In this document: one piece after another, positions 6,171 to 11,018 of the stretch | Layout: each line of letters begins with the position of its first letter | How positions within the stretch are numbered: the stretch's first letter is position 1 | Source: Chlorobiales bacterium | GTDB lineage: Bacteria > Bacteroidota > Chlorobiia > Chlorobiales > Chlorobiaceae | Reading direction: 5' to 3' | Length of the DNA: 11,018 nt | NCBI GenBank assembly: GCA_022360355.1 | Contig: JAKSCY010000216.1 | Location: 1 to 11,018 of the forward strand | Translations under genes and position numbers: made by a program | The notes under the pieces: generated by a model | What the model saw: only the letters and a program-made list of their open reading frames with translations | The model's database searches: none | What the model was told of the DNA's origin: nothing

Positions 6171-7586
6171 ATGTTTACGTCAGCAGATTCCCCGGATACA
6201 TCGGTAAAATCCCTCAGAATCCTGCTGGTGGCGCCAAAAGGCAAGAAGGATTCCAAATCAAACCAGAAGCCGCTTTTTCACATGGCCCTCGGAGTTCTTG
6301 TCAGCATCACGCCGCCTGAACATGAAATAGACATCATTGACGAGCATTTCGGAGATACCCTCAACTATGATGCCGAGTATGACCTTGTCGGAATTACTGC
6401 AAGAACGATTGATGCGACGCGAGCCTACGAAATAGCCGATAACTTCAGGAAAAAAGGCAGAAAGGTTATTCTGGGGGGCATCCATACCTCGTTCAATCCC
6501 GATGAAGCGGCGAAGCATGCAGACACCATCGTCTGCGGCGAAGCAGAAAACATGTGGAACACGGTTTTGGATGATGCGGCAAACAACCGTTTACAGCCCT
6601 ATTACAACGCAAAGGACTTTCCACCTGTCAAAGAAATCGCTCCGCTCGATTACAGGAGAATAGCCAAAGCATCACTGCGGGAAAAAGTCGATACCACAAA
6701 ATCGATCCCCATCTACATTACCAGAGGCTGCCCCTACACCTGCTCGTTCTGCGTCACCCCGAATTTTACCGGGAAACTGTACCGAACCCAGAAGCCGGAA
6801 GACCTCAAGGCCCAGATAGAAGTAGCCAAAGAGGTTTTCTTCAAGAAAAACGGCAAATCGTCGAAGCCATGGTTCATGCTGTGCGACGAAAACCTGGGAA
6901 TCAATAAAAAACGTCTCTGGGAAGCCCTCGACATGCTCAAGGAGTGCAATATCATGTTCAGTGTTTTCCTGAGCATGAATTTTCTTGAAGACGAAGAAAC
7001 GGTACAAAAACTTGTTGAAGCAGGATGTTTCATGGCCCTGGTGGGAATAGAATCCATCAAGCAGAGCAATCTCGAAGCGTATAACAAGTCACATGTTAAC
7101 TCGCCTGAAAAAATCATAGAAATCATTGACCGCTGCAGGAAAGCAGGGCTTAATGTACAGGGTAACTTCCTCATCAACCCGAATCTGGATAATTATGACG
7201 ACATGAAAGATCTTGTAGATTTTATCAGCAAGAACAATATATTCATGCCGATCATGCAGATCATCACCCCTTATCCCGGCACAAGCATGTATAAGGAATA
7301 CAAGGAAAAGGGGCTGATTACCGACGAAGACTGGGAAAAGTACAATGCAATAAACGTTGTGATCCGCTCACCTCATTATGATCCGGTTGAATTCCAGTAC
7401 AAGTTTATGCAAACTTACTATAAGGCTTATTCCTGGAAAAACATCATCAACAGGATCACGCACAACCCTCACCCACTCATGGGTATTGTTACAAGCCTTG
7501 TGTTCAGAAAAAACCTTCGTGAAGTATTGGGAACTTTTGAAGCCGAACATGGGCTCAAGCGTTCAAACAAACTAAATATTTACTAA
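6171..7586 (+). CDS. bchQ: B12-binding radical SAM methyltransferase, bacteriochlorophyllide C-8 side-chain methylase (likely BchQ)
   Basis: A 471-residue cobalamin-dependent radical SAM protein. Residues about 15-140 form the B12-binding domain ([57 protein letters not shown]). The DxHxxG motif is absent, as is usual in this radical SAM subgroup. The radical SAM core follows, with CPYTCSFC giving Cys187, Cys191 and Cys194 for the 4Fe-4S cluster. A helical C-terminal part ends near 471. In green sulfur bacteria two paralogues of this type, BchQ and BchR, methylate the C-8 and C-12 side chains of antenna bacteriochlorophyll precursors, tuning pigment aggregation. I favour BchQ because its head-to-head neighbour is a bchV-like gene and csmB lies downstream. 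No strong ribosome site precedes the ATG, which is the only good start before the domain. A 41-codon ORF follows immediately. Superfamily certain, BchQ likely, BchR not excluded. Confidence 0.88.
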   Translation: MFTSADSPDTSVKSLRILLVAPKGKKDSKSNQKPLFHMALGVLVSITPPEHEIDIIDEHFGDTLNYDAEYDLVGITARTIDATRAYEIADNFRKKGRKVILGGIHTSFNPDEAAKHADTIVCGEAENMWNTVLDDAANNRLQPYYNAKDFPPVKEIAPLDYRRIAKASLREKVDTTKSIPIYITRGCPYTCSFCVTPNFTGKLYRTQKPEDLKAQIEVAKEVFFKKNGKSSKPWFMLCDENLGINKKRLWEALDMLKECNIMFSVFLSMNFLEDEETVQKLVEAGCFMALVGIESIKQSNLEAYNKSHVNSPEKIIEIIDRCRKAGLNVQGNFLINPNLDNYDDMKDLVDFISKNNIFMPIMQIITPYPGTSMYKEYKEKGLITDEDWEKYNAINVVIRSPHYDPVEFQYKFMQTYYKAYSWKNIINRITHNPHPLMGIVTSLVFRKNLREVLGTFEAEHGLKRSNKLNIY

Positions 7587-7587
7587 C

Positions 7588-7592
7588 AGGAG
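7588..7592 (+). promoter_or_regulatory. Shine-Dalgarno site of the 41-residue ORF
   Basis: AGGAG lies eight bases before the ATG at 7601 and begins two bases after the bchQ stop. It is one of the best ribosome sites in the window, while larger neighbouring genes have none. This argues that the tiny ORF is truly translated. Confidence 0.7.
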
Positions 7593-7600
7593 TCACTTCC

Positions 7601-7726
7601 ATGGAGTTTATCACCAAGTACACAACCATAATTGCACCGGCTGTGTTTTTTGTATTGGGCATATTTATCGTTATGCTCCTCAACAAGTTTATCGGAAAGC
7701 AGAAAACACAAGACGGGAACAGTTAA
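7601..7726 (+). CDS. Small single-helix membrane protein (41 residues) coupled to bchQ
   Basis: A 41-codon ORF with an excellent ribosome site, 14 bases after the bchQ stop. The product starts MEFITKYTT, has one hydrophobic helix (about residues 9-27, IIAPAVFFVLGIFIVMLLN) and ends in a polar, basic tail (KFIGKQKTQDGNS). By charge the tail should be cytoplasmic. I do not recognise a family. Tight spacing implies co-transcription and probable translational coupling with bchQ. The helix could anchor or recruit the soluble radical SAM enzyme to the membrane, or help deliver pigment to the chlorosome, but this is speculation. It is short enough to be missed by standard gene callers. Confidence 0.68.
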   Translation: MEFITKYTTIIAPAVFFVLGIFIVMLLNKFIGKQKTQDGNS

Positions 7727-7801
7727 TGAGGTTAAAAGCTGTGATTTTGTATTTGCGTAACTTTTGAAAATGTTTTAATTTTAGGAAAAATAACCTGTTG
7801 C

Positions 7802-7835
7802 CCGGTTACATAATCATTTTTCAATGAGTTACCGG
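7802..7835 (+). repeat. Imperfect inverted repeat in the csmB leader region
   Basis: CCGGTTAC (7802-7809) and GTTACCGG (7828-7835) pair with one T-T mismatch around an 18-base AT-rich loop. It lies 63 bases before the csmB start and could be a leader stem-loop or a binding dyad. Support is limited to the symmetry. Confidence 0.3.
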
Positions 7836-7898
7836 CGAGGGGCTTCAAACAAAGGCATTTTTCTCGTTTCTTCTTTTCAACTCAAAACATCACACATC

Positions 7899-8126
7899 AT
7901 GTCAAACGGATCAAGCAACGATTTAGCAGGCGCAATCTCTGGTCTTGTAGAAACTGTTGCAAAGCTCGGCCAGCAGCAGATTGAAGTTCTCAACAACGGT
8001 CTTCAGACCGTATCTGAGATGGTCGGCCCTCTCGGCAAAACCATGACAGATATGATGGGCAATATGGCAAATACCGTAAATCAGGTATTGCAGAACGTCT
8101 CATCGACTATCGGCGGCTCCAAGTAA
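7899..8126 (+). CDS. csmB: Chlorosome envelope protein of the CsmB type
   Basis: A 75-residue structural protein of the chlorosome envelope, the lipid monolayer surrounding the bacteriochlorophyll antenna. The start MSNGSSNDLAGAISGL and the C-terminal half (GPLGKTMTDMMGN, NTVNQVLQNVSSTIG) match the CsmB/CsmF family, and the length equals that of CsmB. Alternating hydrophobic and glycine-rich stretches fit an envelope-inserted helical protein without signal peptide. An in-frame ATG 75 bases upstream (7824) would add 25 residues unlike the family, so I use 7899. There is no Shine-Dalgarno; the leader is instead pyrimidine-rich then A-rich. The gene follows bchQ and the 41-residue ORF and is closed by a strong terminator. 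CsmF is the main alternative; the MSNG start favours CsmB. Confidence 0.92.
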   Translation: MSNGSSNDLAGAISGLVETVAKLGQQQIEVLNNGLQTVSEMVGPLGKTMTDMMGNMANTVNQVLQNVSSTIGGSK

Positions 8127-8149
8127 AACATCATTTACCAGGAACGCAC

Positions 8150-8185
8150 AGCACCTTATGTTTTGCTGCATAAGGTGCTTTTTTT
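8150..8185 (+). terminator. Rho-independent terminator after csmB
   Basis: GCACCTTATG (8151-8160) and CATAAGGTGC (8169-8178) form a perfect ten-pair stem with an eight-base loop, followed by seven T residues (8179-8185). An extra A-T pair closes the base. It lies 23 bases after the csmB stop and separates the chlorosome block from the cell-wall salvage block. Confidence 0.95.
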
Positions 8186-8208
8186 ATTCCTGAACACTCC
8201 GCTTCACC

Positions 8209-9213
8209 ATGCCTTCCCCTCGCAACTGTCTTCACTCCTTTTTTTCAGACACTGAACTCAGAACAATACACATTGAGCCTATAACAGGAGATGCCTCGTC
8301 CAGGCAGTACTTCAGGGTCATAGCACAGGATAACACCTGGGTACTCTGCATCGACAAGGATTATACCATACACCCGACCGATCAGTACCCGTTTCTTGTC
8401 ATACAGCATCTTTTCTCCTTGTGCTCCGTTCCGGTTCCGGCAGTCATCGGCAGCGACAAAAAAACGGGCGCTATTCTGATAGAAGATTGCGGCGACCTCC
8501 TGCTTCAGGATGCGTTGAAAAAAGGGGAGACAAACGCAGCAGCCCTTTACCGGAAAGCTGTTGATATCATGGTAGGCATACAATCCATCAAGGGTAAAGA
8601 GAAAGAGATGCCGTTTAACAGATTCTTTGATGAAGAAAAGCTGATGTTCGAGTTTATCTTTTTTCTCGACAACGTTTCACGATGCCCGTCAGCAAATGGC
8701 TTTTCGGAAAAAACCTCCAGGACCCTGCGAAGAGAATTCCGTTCTATCACACAGTTGCTGCTTCGTCCCGAGTACTTTGTCCTGAATCACCGGGATTATC
8801 ACAGCAGAAACATCCTCATCTCAAACGACAGCCCTGTGATTATTGATTTTCAGGACGCCCGCATGGGGCTGCCTCAATATGATGCCGTATCTCTCCTGAG
8901 AGATTCCTATGTTACGTTTGATGAAAACTTCGTTGCCGGGATGCAGCGTTTCCATTACCGTCTGCTCCGTAAAAAAAAGCTTACGACAATGAGTTATGAA
9001 GAATATCTTTACTTGTTTGATATCATGGCTTTTCAGAGAAACATAAAAGCCCTCGGAACATTCTTCCATCAAACCTACTGCCTTGGGAAAAAAGAATTCG
9101 AACAGTACATAACACCGACCCTCGCCTATCTTCCCCGATATATCGACCGGCGGCCCGAGCTTGCAAAATCAGGAGAGATTATTTTGAACACTCTGGCGGA
9201 AACCAAACCATGA
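8209..9213 (+). CDS. amgK: Anomeric amino-sugar kinase, AmgK-like (MurNAc/GlcNAc 1-kinase), APH superfamily
   Basis: A 334-residue cytoplasmic kinase of the aminoglycoside phosphotransferase superfamily, close in length to Pseudomonas putida AmgK. Early residues GDASSRQYFRV (27-37) correspond to the AmgK ADAS..RYFR segment, and the hinge region reads AILIEDCGD (88-96). The catalytic loop HRDYHSRN (194-201) supplies the base Asp196 and Asn201. IIDFQDARMGLPQYDAVSLL (211-230) supplies the metal-binding Asp213 and matches the DFQDA...YDVASLL signature of AmgK. AmgK phosphorylates MurNAc (and GlcNAc) at C-1 for direct reuse in peptidoglycan. The stop overlaps the start of the murU-like gene by ATGA, so the two are translationally coupled, which strengthens the assignment over antibiotic resistance. 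No clear ribosome site precedes the ATG at 8209. Another sugar-1-kinase of the same superfamily remains possible. Confidence 0.85.
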   Translation: MPSPRNCLHSFFSDTELRTIHIEPITGDASSRQYFRVIAQDNTWVLCIDKDYTIHPTDQYPFLVIQHLFSLCSVPVPAVIGSDKKTGAILIEDCGDLLLQDALKKGETNAAALYRKAVDIMVGIQSIKGKEKEMPFNRFFDEEKLMFEFIFFLDNVSRCPSANGFSEKTSRTLRREFRSITQLLLRPEYFVLNHRDYHSRNILISNDSPVIIDFQDARMGLPQYDAVSLLRDSYVTFDENFVAGMQRFHYRLLRKKKLTTMSYEEYLYLFDIMAFQRNIKALGTFFHQTYCLGKKEFEQYITPTLAYLPRYIDRRPELAKSGEIILNTLAETKP

Positions 9214-10142
9214 ACGCATTTATTCTGGCGGCAGGATTCGGCTCACGCCTGCAACCTATAACCAGTTTCACTCCCAAGCCCCTCATTCCGGTTCTGAACC
9301 TCCCTTCCATTTGCTACACCCTCGCGCTCCTCAAGGAAACAGGAATCAATACGGTAATCTGCAATGTTCATTATCATGCAGAGCGTATCCGGCGTTTTTT
9401 CTCTGAAAACAACAATTTCGATATGACTATTCATATTTCAGAGGAAACCTCCATTCTCGGAACCGGCGGAGGATTGAAACGCTGTGAAAGCATGCTTGGC
9501 AACGAAAGCTTTCTTCTTATCAACAGCGACATCATTGTGAATGCCGATCTTACATCGCTTATCGAACACCATAGGCATTCCGGACACTCAGGAACTCTCA
9601 TGCTGTTTGAAACACCAGAAGCCAAAACAATTGGCGATATCGGTGTTCACGGAGGAAAAGTACTGGATTTCAGAAACATGCTGCATACCGGCCTTAGGTC
9701 GGAATATATCTATGCCGGAGCCGCCGTGCTCAACCCGTCGATTTTCCGCTATCTTTCCACCGGTTTTTCGAGCATTGTCGATACCGGTTTTACAGGACTT
9801 GTCACTCATGAAAGCCTTGGCTATTTCCGGCACGAGGGATTCTGGCAGGATATAGGCACACCGCAAAGCTTCTGGCAGGCCAACATCGTAAACAGGGAAC
9901 ACATCCAGAGACTCGGCAAAAGGGCAAACCTGCAAATCGGACTCGCTCCGCATATGCTGTCTCCGCATGCTGTAATTGCCGACGATACGACAGTTCATAC
10001 ATCGGTAATCGGCAGGGACTGCCGCATTGAAAAAGGCGCATCCATCCGGCATTCCGTAGTACTGCCGGGGACAATCATTGAAAAAGGCACCGTTATGGAT
10101 AGAATGATCGCGTTTCCGGGAGGCAGGCTTTCTGTGGATTGA
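9210..10142 (+). CDS. murU: Sugar-1-phosphate nucleotidyltransferase, MurU-like (MurNAc-1-P uridylyltransferase), with C-terminal hexapeptide-repeat extension
   Basis: A 310-residue nucleotidyltransferase. The N-terminus AAGFGSRLQPITSFTPKPLIPV (7-28) is the nucleotide-binding signature with Lys23. Further marks are LGTGGGLK (83-90) and the metal-site INSD ending at Asp107. In the AmgK-MurU pathway this enzyme turns MurNAc-1-phosphate plus UTP into UDP-MurNAc, bypassing de novo synthesis. The Pseudomonas enzyme is about 220 residues. Here a left-handed beta-helix tail follows from about 245 (PHAVIADDTTVHTSVIG, IEKGASIRHSVVLPG, IIEKGTVMDRMIAF), as in GDP-mannose pyrophosphorylases, so another sugar nucleotide is possible. 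Context favours MurU: it overlaps the amgK-like gene and is followed by a NamZ-type exomuramidase. It begins within the amgK stop (ATGA). Confidence 0.82.
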   Translation: MNAFILAAGFGSRLQPITSFTPKPLIPVLNLPSICYTLALLKETGINTVICNVHYHAERIRRFFSENNNFDMTIHISEETSILGTGGGLKRCESMLGNESFLLINSDIIVNADLTSLIEHHRHSGHSGTLMLFETPEAKTIGDIGVHGGKVLDFRNMLHTGLRSEYIYAGAAVLNPSIFRYLSTGFSSIVDTGFTGLVTHESLGYFRHEGFWQDIGTPQSFWQANIVNREHIQRLGKRANLQIGLAPHMLSPHAVIADDTTVHTSVIGRDCRIEKGASIRHSVVLPGTIIEKGTVMDRMIAFPGGRLSVD

Positions 10143-10275
10143 GCAAATTTTACCTATACTACTGACACAGCCTGACTTTTTGACTCCTGACGTGTTCAGC
10201 AAACACACTGTGCAGTAAGCAAACGCATCTGGCCTTGACGACCCAACAAAACAAATTCAATACTTTTCTTTTCAC

Positions 10276-11018
10276 ATGGTTCAGAACGGCCTTGACATAC
10301 TTCTTCAGGACACAAACCGGCTGAAAAACCGAAGCATTGCCCTGATAGCCAACCAGACGTCGGTTACCCTCGACCTGAATTATTCCTGGTTCGCTCTTCA
10401 AAAAAAGGGAATCGCCCTGAAAAAGATTTTCTCCCCTGAACATGGCCTTTTCTCAACAGAGCAGGATCAGGTAGCCGTTACCGGACAACCGGACATTGGC
10501 TGTGACATTATCAGTCTGTATGGTCATTCTGCCGACTCGCTTCTGCCGGATCAAAGCTTTTTGCAGGATATCGATCTGGTCATTTTCGACATTCAGGATA
10601 TCGGTTCGAGATACTACACCTATATCAACACTCTTGCTCTTTTCATGGAGGCTGTTGACGGTCTTGATATTGATATTCTCGTTCTTGACCGGCCGAACCC
10701 TCTGGGAGGAAAAACCGTTGAAGGACCTCTGCCCGACCCGGCATATCGCTCATTTGTCGGAGTGCTTCCGGTGCCCCCCCGTCATGGAATGACAGCAGGA
10801 GAAGCTGCACGGCTGTACCTCGATCACAGAAAACTTGACGTGAACCTCCATGTTGTTGCCATGGAAGGCTGGCAACGCACGATGCATTTTCCTCAAACAG
10901 GGCTTCAGTGGGTGGTTCCTTCACCGAACATGCCGACATGGGAAACAGCCCTGGTCTATCCGGGCATGTGCCTCTTCGAAGGCTTGAATGTATCGGAAGG
11001 CAGAGGAACAACAACCCC
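10276..11018 (+). CDS. namZ: Exo-beta-N-acetylmuramidase NamZ family (DUF1343), N-terminal 247 residues, cut by right window edge
   Basis: Start of a DUF1343 protein, the family of Bacillus subtilis NamZ, which removes terminal MurNAc from peptidoglycan fragments. Visible family blocks in order are IALIANQTSV (21-30), FSPEHGLFS (52-60), VIFDIQDIGSRYYTY (102-116), VLDRPNPLGG (136-145), RHGMTAGE (169-176), PSPNMPTWETALVYPG (215-230) and EGLNVSEGRGTT (235-246). About 150 C-terminal residues should lie beyond the window. An in-frame stop (10216-10218) precedes the ATG with no other ATG between. The domain begins almost at residue 1, so there is no signal peptide and the enzyme is predicted to be cytoplasmic, unlike secreted members. 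It follows the murU-like gene by 133 bases and would supply MurNAc to the kinase. Substrate specificity for this homologue is inferred. Confidence 0.9.
   Translation, partial: MVQNGLDILLQDTNRLKNRSIALIANQTSVTLDLNYSWFALQKKGIALKKIFSPEHGLFSTEQDQVAVTGQPDIGCDIISLYGHSADSLLPDQSFLQDIDLVIFDIQDIGSRYYTYINTLALFMEAVDGLDIDILVLDRPNPLGGKTVEGPLPDPAYRSFVGVLPVPPRHGMTAGEAARLYLDHRKLDVNLHVVAMEGWQRTMHFPQTGLQWVVPSPNMPTWETALVYPGMCLFEGLNVSEGRGTTT

Noticed and set aside
8209..9213. Aminoglycoside resistance kinase
   Set aside because: Although it belongs to the same superfamily, the DFQDA and YDAVSLL signatures and the overlap with a nucleotidyltransferase point to AmgK-type sugar salvage.
10190..10206. Terminator between the murU-like and namZ genes (GTGTT-CAGCA-AACAC)
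   Set aside because: The stem is only five pairs with no T run, so read-through into namZ is likely.
1..11018. CRISPR arrays, tRNA or rRNA genes, insertion sequences, phage genes
   Set aside because: No regularly spaced repeats, no cloverleaf-like or rRNA segments, no transposase or integrase translations and no terminal inverted repeats were seen on either strand.

Overview
The window comes from a green sulfur bacterium (Chlorobiales/Chlorobiaceae). The decisive markers are a 75-residue chlorosome envelope protein of the CsmB type and two bacteriochlorophyll c/d/e side-chain enzymes. These are a BchF/BchV-family hydratase and a B12-binding radical SAM protein matching BchQ, lying head to head as I recall them in Chlorobaculum tepidum. 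I cannot assign a genus or species from the sequence alone. All assignments are from reading the translations; no database search was possible.

Layout. (1) Positions 1-4113, minus strand: a compact four-gene unit read right to left. It holds a CsoR/CstR-type thiol-sensing repressor, a TolC-like outer membrane factor, a very short adaptor (membrane fusion) lipoprotein and an RND permease that runs off the left edge. The repressor has Cys-Ser-Cys at the positions where copper-sensing CsoR has Cys-His-Cys, which points to persulfide rather than copper sensing. The adaptor seems to have lost everything except the two ends of the protein. (2) 4114-4456 is a divergent control region, followed by a plus-strand DUF1997/SRPBCC-like gene of unknown role (4457-5080). 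(3) 5096-5844, minus strand: a small two-helix membrane protein behind the bchV-like gene. (4) A 326-base divergent region (5845-6170) with a perfect interrupted palindrome separates bchV from bchQ. (5) 6171-8126, plus strand: bchQ, a 41-codon single-helix membrane ORF coupled to it, then csmB, closed by a strong intrinsic terminator. (6) 8209-11018, plus strand: amgK-like kinase, murU-like nucleotidyltransferase (ATGA overlap) and a NamZ/DUF1343 exo-N-acetylmuramidase cut by the right edge.

How the genes fit together. The middle block concerns antenna pigment tailoring (C-3 hydration, C-8 side-chain methylation) and the chlorosome envelope that encloses the pigment. The right block reads as a complete short cell-wall salvage route: release MurNAc, phosphorylate it at C-1, make UDP-MurNAc. 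The left block is a drug/metabolite export system under a regulator that, in a sulfide oxidiser, may report sulfane sulfur.

The most notable items are the repressor/pump pairing, the miniature adaptor, the amgK-murU-namZ cluster with an apparently cytoplasmic NamZ, the unannotated 41-residue protein after bchQ, and the bchV/bchQ palindrome.
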